A DNA stretch of 64,000 nucleotides from Symplocastrum torsivum CPER-KK1 (GTDB lineage Bacteria; Cyanobacteriota; Cyanobacteriia; Cyanobacteriales; Coleofasciculaceae), in the NCBI GenBank assembly GCA_019358875.1, contig JAHHIF010000035.1, forward strand, positions 1-64,000, read 5' to 3'. A model generated the notes under the pieces. The model saw nothing but the letters and a program-made list of their open reading frames with translations, had not been told where the DNA came from and searched no databases. Below are positions 25,693-35,652 of this stretch, piece by piece. A program made the translations under genes and the position numbers. How positions within the stretch are numbered: the first letter of the stretch is position 1; every line of letters starts with the position of its first letter.

Positions 25693-27516
25693 CTAAATCG
25701 TAACGGCAACGGGTAAGCGAACTGTAAAGGTAGACCCCTCGCCAACCTGACTTTTGACAACAATATCACCACCCATCATCTGGCAGAAATGGTGTGTTAT
25801 TGCTAACCCCAAGCCAGTACCACCATACTGGCGGGTTGTCGAGGCATCTCCTTGGGTAAAGGCTTGAAATAAACGCTGTTGCTGCTCATCTGATATACCA
25901 ATACCTGTGTCTTGTACACTAAAGTCAATCCAGGCTAGGGATTCTAGATTTTGGCTTTGCTCCTGTCCTATTGTTGATGAAGAGTGGGATTGTGAAAGAC
26001 TGCAATCTTTGTCAGCTACAACACTTTTTAATTCTTGACTTGTAGAACTTACAAAATCATTTGGCTCATGGGTAATTGTCAGCGTTATTTTGCCCTGTTT
26101 GGTAAACTTAGCCGCATTGCTCAAGAGATTAAACAACACCTGCCGTAATTTCGTTGGGTCGCTGTACATCGTACCAAGCTGCTCATCACAATGAATCTCT
26201 AAGGCATTGCCATTGTTCTCCATCAATGGCTTGACTGTGGTGACAACGTTATTAATTAGCGTCTTTAGTTCAAACGTCTCTAGGCAAAGTGCCATTTTTC
26301 CGGCTTCAATCTTCGATAAGTCGAGGATGTCGTTGATCAGTTCCAACAAATGTTTACCAGCCTCGTTGATTGATTGCAGATCACTGATAAACTCTTGGTC
26401 ATTTATCTCTAAATCCTGGACATCTAGTTGGAGAAGTTGACTGTAACCAATAATTGCATTTAAAGGGGTACGCAGTTCGTGGCTCATATTCGCAAGAAAT
26501 CGGCTTTTGGCATGACTTGCAGCTTCAGCAACTTCTTTCGCCTGTTGCAGTTCTTGAGTACGCTCAGCTACCCGCTCAATGAGTTGATTAAGAGAAGTCG
26601 CGAGTGATCCAATTTCATCGTTAGTGGTAATAGGCGCTCTGAGACTAAAATTAGACTCCCTGGCTACCTCCTGAGCAACTTGAGTAACCGTAACAACTGG
26701 CTGAGAGATCGCACGACTGGTACGAAATGCTACAACAGATGCGATCGCAACCGATACCAGCATACTGAGGATAATAATCAGTTTCTCAAGCCCTTGTGCC
26801 TCCTCCATCACATTCCCCCCTTGCCGCTCTTGTGCTTGAGCTGTATTGAGGATAGTGGTCAATTCTGTACAGAGGCGTTCCAGGTTCATCGCCTCTTCCC
26901 CATGGATAATCAGCAATAGCTGCTTCTGTACAGACTCAACCTCCTCTGGCTTTGTTGGTTGTTGGTAGATGGGTTGTAAACTCGACTCTATGATTTGAAC
27001 GTAGGAGTTTAAGCTCGCCACATAAGCTTGCAACAAAGCCTTTAAAGTGGTGGAGTCTGTTGCTAACCAGGCAGGATCACTTTCTATAAATCGTTCAATT
27101 TGAAGTCGTAGCTTCTTACTTCGAGCAACATTTCCAAGGAATTGAGCTTTTTCTGATTGCAAGTGTCCTGAATTCTCTACTACAGAAGCGAGGTGTGCGC
27201 TATGCAACTGCGCTCCAATAACCGCATCTTTGAAATTTCCCAATAGCTGTGCTTGCACATGGGCATCATTCAGTTGCTCAACGCCTTGTCCTTGGTAATA
27301 GTCCGCGATAATCAGTCCAGTAAGTGAGCCGATAAATCCAATGCCAATTGCGAGGAAATACCCGTAGCCAATTTTTTGGTGGATACGCCAGGAACCGGCT
27401 TTAGGTTTCCAACGTGATGTTAATTCTGAGGTTGGGAATTCGTTTGAGGGCTGAGCGGGGCAAAGCTTGTTAATCTTTGTGTTTCTGTCAGAAGCCGTTA
27501 GCTCTTGAGGTTGCAT
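25693..27516 (-). CDS. Membrane sensor histidine kinase
   Basis: 607 residues. One TM near residues 48-70 (YFLAIGIGFIGSLTGLIIADYY), a ~180-residue extracytoplasmic four-helix-type sensor, a second TM near 250-270 (LIIILSMLVSVAIASVVAF), a HAMP linker, then HisKA with the H-box SHELRTPLNAIIGYSQLL. The HATPase domain has N-box (LFNLLSNAAKFT), G1 (DTGIGIS), F and G2 (TGLGLAI) boxes. A ~35-residue polar insertion (SSTSQELKSVVADKDC...) sits between the N and G1 boxes. The stub of an OmpR-type regulator gene lies 131 bp upstream on the same strand, evidently its former partner. The ligand is unknown. Confidence 0.88.
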   Translation of the reverse strand: MQPQELTASDRNTKINKLCPAQPSNEFPTSELTSRWKPKAGSWRIHQKIGYGYFLAIGIGFIGSLTGLIIADYYQGQGVEQLNDAHVQAQLLGNFKDAVIGAQLHSAHLASVVENSGHLQSEKAQFLGNVARSKKLRLQIERFIESDPAWLATDSTTLKALLQAYVASLNSYVQIIESSLQPIYQQPTKPEEVESVQKQLLLIIHGEEAMNLERLCTELTTILNTAQAQERQGGNVMEEAQGLEKLIIILSMLVSVAIASVVAFRTSRAISQPVVTVTQVAQEVARESNFSLRAPITTNDEIGSLATSLNQLIERVAERTQELQQAKEVAEAASHAKSRFLANMSHELRTPLNAIIGYSQLLQLDVQDLEINDQEFISDLQSINEAGKHLLELINDILDLSKIEAGKMALCLETFELKTLINNVVTTVKPLMENNGNALEIHCDEQLGTMYSDPTKLRQVLFNLLSNAAKFTKQGKITLTITHEPNDFVSSTSQELKSVVADKDCSLSQSHSSSTIGQEQSQNLESLAWIDFSVQDTGIGISDEQQQRLFQAFTQGDASTTRQYGGTGLGLAITHHFCQMMGGDIVVKSQVGEGSTFTVRLPVAVTI

Positions 27517-27647
27517 GGCGCAGAAATTCCTTACCCTCTTGTGAAAAGTGGCATCAATCCAGCCATTAAAATCGAGCTAAATCTAAGTTAAGATCTAGCT
27601 CAACTTCCTTTATAGCAGCAGTGAATCCTCCGCTACGAGGGTCAGGT

Positions 27648-27812
27648 TTAGTTTCGTAGTCGATAGCCCACACCCCTAACTGTTTCTATGCGATCGCTAC
27701 CTAATTTCTTTCGCAACTGACCGACATAAACATCAATGATATTGGAACCCGGTTCATAGTCATAACCCCAAATCCGATTAGGAAGTAACTGTTCGGTTTG
27801 ATACAAAAGCCT
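27648..27812 (-). pseudogene. C-terminal remnant of an OmpR-family response regulator
   Basis: A 54-codon open stretch ending at TAA 27648-27650 reads EQLLPNRIWGYDYEPGSN, then VDVYVGQLRKKLG and ETVRGVGYRLRN. This is the recognition-helix and wing part of an OmpR/PhoB winged helix. Upstream it runs into TGA (plus 27813-27815), and no receiver domain is found. It is co-oriented with and directly upstream of the kinase at 25693, so a regulator-kinase operon lost most of its first gene. Confidence 0.8.
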
Positions 27813-27880
27813 TCAGAGCTTCTCAATACACTGAGATGTTCTACAGAGGAAGCTTCAAATCCTAGACGCTCACTAAATTA

Positions 27881-28696
27881 ATGGATTTGCCCAATGTACA
27901 AACCTACCTGCGACCTGCTGATCTAGAGTCAGTAAAAGACTGGCAGCAAGGATGGGCATGGTTAAGCGGAGGAACGTGGTTGTTTTCCCAAGCGCAACCG
28001 AACATCACAACGTTGGTCGATCTAGAGAAGTTTGGTTGGTCGGAGATTGAAGTTACACCCGATGGTTTAGCGATTGGTGCGGCTTGTATTCAAAATCAAC
28101 TATTGGAGTTCTCTTGGCCAGAGAATTGGCAGGGGACAAAAGCACTAGAGAGTGCGGTTTCACATCTGGGTTCCTTCAAGGTGTCCCATATCGCAACAGT
28201 GGGCGGTAACATCTGTTTAGCTTTGCCTGTTAGTACCTTTGCCCCAGTGATGATAGCGTTGGGGGCAACCTATGAAATTTGGCATGGAGGTTTTGCCTAT
28301 CGGGTTCGAGCTTTGGAATTCCAAACAGGTGTTCAGCAAACTATTCTGCAACCTGGGGAAGTATTGAGAAAAATCTGGATTCCTGCCTCTAACTTGGAAT
28401 GGCAGACAAGCTTTCAGCGAATTTGTATGGCTAGTGATGGTTATGCGTTGTCTACTGTGGTAGCGGCGTTCAATTCTCAGTCAAACCAAGTGCGATTTGG
28501 GCTAGGCGCTTGTGTATCTACTCCTCGCTTAGTGGAGTTTACCTCTATTCCCACAGCCGGAGACATTGCTGATGTTCTTGATGAACAACTTCCCCTGCAT
28601 GATTTTGTGGAAGATGACCGGGGAAGTGCCAGTTATCGCAGACAGATAACGCAAGTATTAATGGAGCGATCGCTTTTCGAGTTATGTCATCCCTAA
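27881..28696 (+). CDS. Molybdenum hydroxylase FAD-binding subunit
   Basis: 271 residues matching the medium (FAD) subunit of xanthine dehydrogenase/CO dehydrogenase-type enzymes. It has an N-terminal SGGTWLFS-like diphosphate loop, GAACIQNQLLE, and the second FAD motif TVGGNICLALP. It is short for the family, with a reduced C-terminal CO_deh_flav_C part. It passes electrons from the Fe-S centres to FAD and on to NAD or another acceptor. Its end overlaps the next gene by 13 bp, so the two are coupled. Confidence 0.82.
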   Translation: MDLPNVQTYLRPADLESVKDWQQGWAWLSGGTWLFSQAQPNITTLVDLEKFGWSEIEVTPDGLAIGAACIQNQLLEFSWPENWQGTKALESAVSHLGSFKVSHIATVGGNICLALPVSTFAPVMIALGATYEIWHGGFAYRVRALEFQTGVQQTILQPGEVLRKIWIPASNLEWQTSFQRICMASDGYALSTVVAAFNSQSNQVRFGLGACVSTPRLVEFTSIPTAGDIADVLDEQLPLHDFVEDDRGSASYRRQITQVLMERSLFELCHP

Positions 28697-31434
28697 ACTT
28701 CCAAGTTAATGGTAAACCTCATACGGCTACCTGTTCTCCTGGCACTAGCTTGTTGAGTTTGTTACGCAGCCTTGGCTGGGTTGGGGTACATCGTGTTTGT
28801 GAGTCGGGGGATTGTGGTAGCTGTACTGTTTGGCTGGATGACAAAGCAATTCATAGTTGCATTTGCCCTGCTATGCGAGTGGATGGTCATACCGTTACCA
28901 CCATAGAAGGACTGGCTCAGGATGGTCAACTTTCCCCAATGCAACAAGCATTTCTGGAGGGACAAGGGTTTCAGTGTGGGTTCTGCACTCCCGGCATGAT
29001 TATGAGTGCCGAGAAGATAAGCTATGAGTCGGAAGCCGAACTTCGAGAAGCATTGAAAGGAAATTTCTGTCGTTGCACAGGTTATCAGGCAATTGTTGAA
29101 AGTATTCTGCTGTGTAAGGAATCAGAAGTAAGTAGGGGGGCACATCAGTACGCCCTTACATCTAACTCTCCCCAAGTTGGGCAGAGTATTCCTAAGCAAG
29201 ATGGCCCAGCGCTAGTTACAGGAAAACCGTCTTATACCGCTGATTGGAGTCCATCGGGATTACTGCATCTTAAGGTTTTGGGATCGCCTTATCCTCACGC
29301 TCGTATCCGTAAAATCTATACGGATAAAGCAAAAGCGCTTCCTGGTGTGCAGGCTGTTTTCACCCATGAAGATGTTCTACGAATCCCCTATACTACAGCA
29401 GGTCATGCCGAACCCGTTCCCGATCCACTTGACCATTACCTGCTAGATAATAAAGTCCGTTTTGTAGGCGATCGCGTTGCGGCTGTTGTTGCAGAATCTC
29501 CTGATATGGCTACCCTCGCGTGTCAGTTAATCGAAGTTGATTACGAAATTCTGCCCCATGTAATTGACCCCGTTCAAGCAATGCAGGGGAATGTTGTTAT
29601 TCATGATGAGCCAGAGTCGTACCAAATTCCCGATGCTCAACACAATATTGCTGGAAAAGTTGTTCTAGAACATGGCGACATTGAACAAGGATTTGCTACC
29701 GCTGATTTAATTGTTGAAAACACCTATTATCTTCCCGCCGTTCAACACGTTCACTTAGAACCTCATGTCAGCGTCAGTTGGTTGGACGAAGAGGAAACAT
29801 TGGTGATTCGTTCAAGTACCCAAGTCCCATTTCATGCCCAACGAATAGTTGCTCAAATCCTTAACTTACCACTAGAGAAAGTTCGAGTTTATAAAGCTCA
29901 AATTGGTGGAGGATTTGGTAACAAACAAGAAATTCTTACAGAAGATTTGTGTGCTTTAGCAACACTGAAAACAGGCAAACCCGTGCAGTGGGAATTTACT
30001 AGGGAAGAAGAATTCACAGCAACTAATAGCCGCCATGCGATGCAGATTCACCTCAAAACGGGGGTAAAAGCAGATGGCACACTCGTTGCTCAAGCGATGG
30101 AAGCGATTTCTAACACAGGTGCCTACGGAAATCATGCCGGAACCGTGGTATTCCTGACAGGTTGTTTTCCTCTTGGTTTATACCGTTGCCCTCATCAGCG
30201 CTTTTATGGTTGGGGAATCTATACCAATACCATGCCAGCCGGAGCATTTCGCGGCTATGGTGCAACGCAAGGAACGTTTGCTGTTGAATCGCAGATGGAT
30301 GAAATTGCCCAAAAATTAGGGATAGATCCTTTAGAACTGCGCTTGAAAAATATTATTCATCCCGAAGATGTAATCAAGCTCGGACGTGAAGAAGCGCATG
30401 ATCATTTTCACTTAATTGGTAGCTACGCCTTACGAGAATGTTTTGAGAAAGTCATTGAAGCGTTAGATTATGTTCCTGGTACGCCACCTGTGGTAGATGG
30501 CTATCTTCGACGTGGGTTAGGGTTTGCCGTTTCGATGCAAGGTAGTGGTTTAGCAAAAATCCATAAAGCGGGTGTCAAACTATCTTTAAAAACTGATGGT
30601 CACTATGAACTAAGAAGTGGTTCTGTTGATGTTGGTACGGGTTCGGATACATCTTTGCGACAAATTGCGGCTGAGGTCTTGGGCGTTACTGTTGCTGATA
30701 TTGAAATTATTACAGGTGATACGCACCAAACTCCTTATGATTCAGGTTCTTATGCCTCAGCTACAACGTATATATCTGGTCAAGCTGTGAATAAAGCGGC
30801 AAGAGAAATGCGATCGCATCTTCTCAAACTAGCCACAAAACGTTTGCAAACTCAACCCGAACTCATCACGTTTGCTGGTAAAACCGTGAAGGCAAATGAG
30901 CAAGAGATTTCCTTGCAAGAACTAGCTGCCTATGCTCAAACTCAGCAAGAATCTCTAACTGTAGAAGTTGAACACGCTGCCGATGAATCATCCCTAACTT
31001 TTGCTGTTCAGGGAGTTGAAGTTGAAGTTGATACTGAGACAGGAAATATTAAGGTATTGCGATGCATCCAAGCTATTGATATTGGGAAAGCGATTAATCC
31101 GAGAATTTGCCACGGGCAAGCAACGGGTGGGATTGTGATGGGATTAGGCTATGCATTATCGGAAGAACTGCGAATCGATGAGCAAGGACGAATACTCAAT
31201 CCTACCTTGCGTACTTATCGGATTCCTACAGCAAAGGATGCACCGCCGATGGAAATCATTTTGGTAGAAAAAGACGATGCCTATGGGCCGTTTGGTGCGA
31301 AAGGGATTGGGGAGATTGGCACTAACTGTACAGCACCTGCGATCGCAAATGCTGTTGCCCACGCAACTGGTGTCAGGTTGACTCAGTTACCGATGACACC
31401 TGAACGAGTTTGGAGAGCGGTTAACAGTGGTTAG
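28684..31434 (+). CDS. Molybdenum hydroxylase: fused 2Fe-2S and molybdopterin subunit (xanthine dehydrogenase-like)
   Basis: 916 residues. Residues 1-~150 are the two-cluster Fe-S subunit: CESGDCGSC with a later C for the ferredoxin-type cluster, then CGFCTPG and CRCTGY for the second. From ~165 on is the Mo-pterin domain (GKPSYTADW, GDRVAAVVAESPD, IGGGFGNKQE, AGAFRGYGATQ, and GAKGIGEIG holding the catalytic Glu near the end). Fusion of small and large subunits without the FAD domain is less common than separate subunits. The substrate (purine, nicotinate or aldehyde) cannot be told from the motifs. The partner FAD gene is upstream, and xdhC and mocA maturation genes lie 3 kb downstream. Confidence 0.88.
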   Translation: MSSLNFQVNGKPHTATCSPGTSLLSLLRSLGWVGVHRVCESGDCGSCTVWLDDKAIHSCICPAMRVDGHTVTTIEGLAQDGQLSPMQQAFLEGQGFQCGFCTPGMIMSAEKISYESEAELREALKGNFCRCTGYQAIVESILLCKESEVSRGAHQYALTSNSPQVGQSIPKQDGPALVTGKPSYTADWSPSGLLHLKVLGSPYPHARIRKIYTDKAKALPGVQAVFTHEDVLRIPYTTAGHAEPVPDPLDHYLLDNKVRFVGDRVAAVVAESPDMATLACQLIEVDYEILPHVIDPVQAMQGNVVIHDEPESYQIPDAQHNIAGKVVLEHGDIEQGFATADLIVENTYYLPAVQHVHLEPHVSVSWLDEEETLVIRSSTQVPFHAQRIVAQILNLPLEKVRVYKAQIGGGFGNKQEILTEDLCALATLKTGKPVQWEFTREEEFTATNSRHAMQIHLKTGVKADGTLVAQAMEAISNTGAYGNHAGTVVFLTGCFPLGLYRCPHQRFYGWGIYTNTMPAGAFRGYGATQGTFAVESQMDEIAQKLGIDPLELRLKNIIHPEDVIKLGREEAHDHFHLIGSYALRECFEKVIEALDYVPGTPPVVDGYLRRGLGFAVSMQGSGLAKIHKAGVKLSLKTDGHYELRSGSVDVGTGSDTSLRQIAAEVLGVTVADIEIITGDTHQTPYDSGSYASATTYISGQAVNKAAREMRSHLLKLATKRLQTQPELITFAGKTVKANEQEISLQELAAYAQTQQESLTVEVEHAADESSLTFAVQGVEVEVDTETGNIKVLRCIQAIDIGKAINPRICHGQATGGIVMGLGYALSEELRIDEQGRILNPTLRTYRIPTAKDAPPMEIILVEKDDAYGPFGAKGIGEIGTNCTAPAIANAVAHATGVRLTQLPMTPERVWRAVNSG

Positions 31435-31686
31435 TCTTTAGTTAGTAGATTCAAACGTGCTTGAGAATCCGGCAAAACGGCGTTAGCAACTGGAAAAGGC
31501 AACTTGCTAGCCCGGAGGCAGACTTGCGATCGCCCCTAGGCTTGTCCTCCGTCTGCTACCAACCAATGATAGCGACACAGTATTAGAGCTAATACCAATA
31601 TGGCAACGCTAGGAGCTTATCTTCGCTTCGTGTCATCACTTGCGTTAGTGAGTTGAACACAGAAGAGGAGTGTTTGCTGAACTTAA

Positions 31687-32187
31687 TTAAAAAGTCGCAC
31701 CTTCAGTATTGACTAGGCGAGTCTCGGTAATTTTGCCCTCATTCACCTGTACAGTGGCATAACTCCCATCGCCCAAAAATGAATTTAGGTATAAATCAGA
31801 GCCATCCTGGGCAAATAGAGTATATTCTCCAGGAGGTAAGCTCACGAAGAATTTTCCCTCAGCATCAGTACGAATCCGGTCAACTAAATTAGGGTGTTTT
31901 TCAGCCTCAGTGATCGACCAACGGGTGCCTTGACTTTTGATTCGCCCTGAGAAAATCCAAACTTGGGTTGAAATGGGACTCGGAGCCGTTCTTGGGCTAC
32001 TTCTGCCTACCATCGGCATTTGATTGCCCTGTAAACGTGTTACCAGCCCACTGACTCCTTGCTCTTGATTGGATGGCGGCATTCCTTTAAATGATTGAGA
32101 TACAGGAAGACTCATTGCCATGAGACTCCCCAGAACAAGACAGATAAAAATGCCAATTAATACAGGTTTAAAACGGGAAGTGGACAT
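31687..32187 (-). CDS. Secreted protein with carboxypeptidase-regulatory-like domain
   Basis: 166 residues. The N-terminal signal/anchor segment is VLIGIFICLVLGSLMAMSLP. The C-terminal half is a beta-sandwich of the carboxypeptidase-D regulatory-like type (FSGRIKS, DRIRTDAEGKFFVSLPPGEYTLFAQD, then VQVNEGKITETRLV). These small domains are usually protein- or surface-binding. It follows the subtilase gene on the same strand with a 93-bp gap, so co-transcription is likely. Confidence 0.65.
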   Translation of the reverse strand: MSTSRFKPVLIGIFICLVLGSLMAMSLPVSQSFKGMPPSNQEQGVSGLVTRLQGNQMPMVGRSSPRTAPSPISTQVWIFSGRIKSQGTRWSITEAEKHPNLVDRIRTDAEGKFFVSLPPGEYTLFAQDGSDLYLNSFLGDGSYATVQVNEGKITETRLVNTEGATF

Positions 32188-32280
32188 AAACCTCGTCCCT
32201 AAAGTCCCTATCAGAATTTCATCCAGTGTTTTAGCAGGGAGGAAAAATCACTTCTCCTCCCTAGCTCTTGTTAACTCCTA

Positions 32281-34095
32281 TTAAACAATAATGCCTGTCG
32301 AATCGGCTGTTGCAGTGAGGATACTTTCTACTTCATTAGCCGTTAGGTTAGGATTAGCGCTGAAGATGAGAGCTGCAACACCTGCCACATGGGGAGTAGC
32401 CATGGATGTACCACTGAAGTATTCGTAGGTATCACCCGGAGTTGTAGACAAGATATTAACTCCTGGAGCAACAACATAATCTAAAGGTATTGAACCCGCA
32501 TCGTTAGAGAAATCAGCAAGCGTCTTAGTGCTATTTACTGCTCCAACTGCGATACCCCACTCATTAGCAAAGTTACCTGGAAAACCAGGCTGACCTGCGT
32601 ACTCATTGCCGGATGCCATTACAACAACAGATCCCAGTCCGGCTGCGTATTCAATAGCTACTGCCACCTCATCAACTATCGAAGTTCCACCACCCAAACT
32701 TAAGTTAATTACATCAGCTCCATTATCAGCCGCATAAGTAATTCCATTGGCAATATCCGACCACGAGCCAAATCCATCTGCATCAAGTACCCTCACAGGC
32801 ATGATTAGAGCATCGTAGGCAACGCCCGTAACACCGAAGCCATTATTTTCAGCGGCGATGGTACCTGCGACATGGGTTCCATGACTGTCCAAATCCATGG
32901 GGTCATTATCTCCATCTACAAAGTCCCAGCCCTGAAAATCATCTACATAACCATTGTTGTCATCATCCAGTCCATTGCCAGCAATTTCACCGCTATTGAC
33001 CCAGATATTGTCATCTAAGTCACTGTGATTGTAGTCAACGCCACTATCAATTACAGCTACCACTATTCCTTCACCAGTAAATCCTTCCTCCCAGACTTCT
33101 GGAGCATTAATCATGTCTAATCCCCAATTATCTCCACCAAGATTCGGGACATTAGGGAAAGGATTGTTCTCTCCAAGGGCACTGGCTACTGCTGCGGCGG
33201 CATCAACCAAACCATAGCCATAGTTGATGTTATAACCGTCAGGAAGTGTGAAAGAACTAGTTGTAATGGTGTAATTGCCAGTAGCCCCCGCACCATAACT
33301 GGTAGCTTGGATGATGTAGTCAATTCCCTCTTCTACTGTGAAGCTCACTTGGGCGTTTAAGCCATCAAAGTCATCGTTGAAGGTGATAATATCTCCGGTG
33401 TCAGCATTCACTACTTGCAAGTAGGTATCGAAGGCAGAGGAGTCGAGGCTGACCTGCACGACTTCACCAACATCGGCTCCTGTCAATAGGTAGCCATCGG
33501 AGTAGCTACCATCACGGTTGGGGTTATTCGGGTCAGTAACGCTTAGTGTGCCATTGAGGGTCTGGTTATCGCTAATTGGTACCCATAAGCTGTCGTCAGT
33601 GCTACTAGTAGTTAGCGTGTACTCACCAGTAGCCCCTGCACCATAACTGGTAGCTTGGATGACATAGTCAATTCCCTCTTCTACTGTGAAGCTCACTTGG
33701 GCATTTAAGCCATCAAAGTCATCGTTGAAGGTGATAATATCTCCGGTGTCAGCATTCACTACTTGCAAGTAGGTATCGAAGGCAGAGGAGTCGAGGCTGA
33801 CCTGCACGACTTCACCACCATCGGCTCCTGTCAATAGGTAGCCATCGGAGTAGCTACCATCACGGTTGGGGTTATTCGGGTCAGTTGTAGTTAATGTACC
33901 GTAAAGCGTTTGATTGTTACTGATGGGTGTCGCGGGTATGGCAAAACCCGCATCAGTCTCAACTGGGTTTGAACTTCTTAGGAATTGTTGTGATTGACCT
34001 AACATTATGCTTACTCCTAGGTGGATGAAGTAACAGGTTAGGCTCCAATGCGTGTGGAATTGATTTTCACATCTAGTTGAAGCCTTGAGTGACAA
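32281..34095 (-). CDS. Subtilase (S8 family) with two N-terminal PPC domains
   Basis: 604 residues. Two pre-peptidase C-terminal (PPC) domains lie at the N-terminal side, nearly identical to each other (about residues 60-170 and 177-285). The peptidase domain then has Asp in VAVIDSGVDYNH, His in DSHGTHVAGT, the oxyanion Asn in ASGNEY and Ser in SGTSMATPHVAG. The classical secretion signal is unclear: the first 30 residues are not strongly hydrophobic, and an internal Met (MLGQSQ) may be the true start. Such proteases are secreted and calcium-dependent in family members (many D/N-rich loops here). PPC domains before the catalytic domain are the reverse of the usual order. It lies opposite in strand to the flanking molybdenum enzyme genes. 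Confidence 0.85.
   Translation of the reverse strand: MSLKASTRCENQFHTHWSLTCYFIHLGVSIMLGQSQQFLRSSNPVETDAGFAIPATPISNNQTLYGTLTTTDPNNPNRDGSYSDGYLLTGADGGEVVQVSLDSSAFDTYLQVVNADTGDIITFNDDFDGLNAQVSFTVEEGIDYVIQATSYGAGATGEYTLTTSSTDDSLWVPISDNQTLNGTLSVTDPNNPNRDGSYSDGYLLTGADVGEVVQVSLDSSAFDTYLQVVNADTGDIITFNDDFDGLNAQVSFTVEEGIDYIIQATSYGAGATGNYTITTSSFTLPDGYNINYGYGLVDAAAAVASALGENNPFPNVPNLGGDNWGLDMINAPEVWEEGFTGEGIVVAVIDSGVDYNHSDLDDNIWVNSGEIAGNGLDDDNNGYVDDFQGWDFVDGDNDPMDLDSHGTHVAGTIAAENNGFGVTGVAYDALIMPVRVLDADGFGSWSDIANGITYAADNGADVINLSLGGGTSIVDEVAVAIEYAAGLGSVVVMASGNEYAGQPGFPGNFANEWGIAVGAVNSTKTLADFSNDAGSIPLDYVVAPGVNILSTTPGDTYEYFSGTSMATPHVAGVAALIFSANPNLTANEVESILTATADSTGIIV
33281..33885 (-). repeat. Recent internal duplication: two 257-bp near-identical direct repeats
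   Basis: 33281-33537 and 33629-33885 differ at only a few positions over 257 bp; both encode one PPC domain. The near-absence of synonymous change shows that the duplication or a gene-conversion event is recent. Confidence 0.9.
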
Positions 34096-34593
34096 AGATT
34101 CAGTGCTTCAGTTTGATGCTTGTCAGTGTGAGCACAAGACTGATTACTGAAAAGTTGTTCTATGCCGAAAGTCTTGCACCCCTATCAACTGGTCAGGCAC
34201 TAGCAGAAGAATTATGCAAGTTGTTGCGAAACTTTACATAAAGAAGGAGTACGAGTCTAACTGTGTCTTCACGCTGATTTGATAGCAAGTTGCAGGTTGT
34301 TGTGTAAGGTTAGCCACGAAAAGAAGAAGGTGTTTGAGGATTCTACTTTCATCTTTCCCCTAAAACCCAAAACTAATATCTTTGAACCCTCGTTCCGCAC
34401 CTTCGACTGTCACACAGACGGCATTAGCTAGTGGCAGTAAATAATTCCCGGAATTGCTAAGTAAAAAGACTCGGCACTTGCTCCTGACTAGAATGATAAT
34501 CGCAATCAGAAGGGAGGGCAGCGCTCTCGCCTCCCGTCTGGCAGTATGCCTTAACTTATGATCTATTCAACTTATAACCAACAACTAACCACG
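34096..34593. other. Divergent gene-free region
   Basis: About 500 bp between the subtilase and xdhC, divergent, so it should contain both promoters. A short stretch just before the xdhC start (AACCAACAACTAACC) resembles a degenerate STRR. Nothing else was recognised. Confidence 0.4.
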
Positions 34594-35652
34594 ATGCTTG
34601 AGTTTTATCAGCAGTTGGCGCAAGCAATGGTAAAAAGTCCTGTGGTGCTTGCCACTGTAACCCATATCAAAGGGTCAGTACCCAGAGAAGTGGGAGCGAA
34701 AATGTTTGTTTGCTCGGATGGTTGTATTGGCGGCACGATAGGGGGTGGTGCTGGGGAGGCAAAGGTTATCACTCAAGCGCTGAAAGTATGGGAGACTGGC
34801 GAAAAGCAATTTATTGAAATTGACCTATCAGGCACACAGACTCGTGAGACGCAAGGGGTTTGTGGAGGGAGGATGCAGGTTTGGCTGGAACGTTGGGCAG
34901 GGAAAGATGCGATCGCACTCGTTCATCAAATTCTTGATATCCTGAATTCTGGGCAAGCTGGGGTACTCGTTACACCATTTGATGCAGTTGGGTTTCCCTA
35001 TGTACGACTTTCTTACTCAGATGGAAGGCTAACACAAAGCTTGGAAACAACTATAGAGATGTTATACGCAACATCTTTACATCCCACCGCACTGGTTGAA
35101 CCCCTCCTTCCTCTACCAACACTGTTAATTATTGGTGCAGGACATATTGCTGTACCATTAGCAAAAATTGCTAAACAAGCTGGCTTTCGAGTCGTTGTGC
35201 AGGATGATAGACCAGAGTTTGCTTCAAAAGAGCGATTTCCTGAAGCAGCATTGCTCCTTGCCCTACCGATAACCTCTGCCCTAGATACTTTACCTCCAGC
35301 ACACCAGCTTTATATTGCATTAGTCACACGGGGAATTCAGCAGGATTTAGAAGCGTTGCGGATTCTGTTGCAGCAACCAACCCAATACATCGGCATGATT
35401 GGCAGTGAAAAGCGTGTTCGTACTGTATATCAAAAACTACAACAAGAAGGAATTTTACCAAATATCCTACAGTCCATTCATGCTCCAATTGGTCTAGATA
35501 TTGGTGCTTTAACTCCAGAAGAAATTGCAATTAGTATTTGTGCTGAATTAATTAAAGTTCGTCGTGGTGGAACGGGTAACTCCCTGTCTCAGAGAAGGCA
35601 ATTACTTGGTAATAACTTGAGAGAATCGCCTTACATCCAGACGCTTCCATGA
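34594..35652 (+). CDS. xdhC: XdhC-family molybdenum cofactor maturation/insertion protein
   Basis: 352 residues from ATG 34594; an ATG at 34558 is possible but its 12 extra residues are encoded by STRR-like DNA. The N-terminal XdhC/CoxI domain carries GSVPREVGAKM, GTIGGGAGE and the conserved cysteine motif GVCGGRM. The C-terminal Rossmann domain (LLIIGAGHIAVPLA) ends with GLDIGALTPEEIAISICAEL. XdhC binds Moco, promotes its sulfuration and loads it into xanthine dehydrogenase-type enzymes. Its stop overlaps the next start (ATGA), so it is coupled to mocA. It serves the Mo-hydroxylase at 28684. Confidence 0.9.
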   Translation: MLEFYQQLAQAMVKSPVVLATVTHIKGSVPREVGAKMFVCSDGCIGGTIGGGAGEAKVITQALKVWETGEKQFIEIDLSGTQTRETQGVCGGRMQVWLERWAGKDAIALVHQILDILNSGQAGVLVTPFDAVGFPYVRLSYSDGRLTQSLETTIEMLYATSLHPTALVEPLLPLPTLLIIGAGHIAVPLAKIAKQAGFRVVVQDDRPEFASKERFPEAALLLALPITSALDTLPPAHQLYIALVTRGIQQDLEALRILLQQPTQYIGMIGSEKRVRTVYQKLQQEGILPNILQSIHAPIGLDIGALTPEEIAISICAELIKVRRGGTGNSLSQRRQLLGNNLRESPYIQTLP

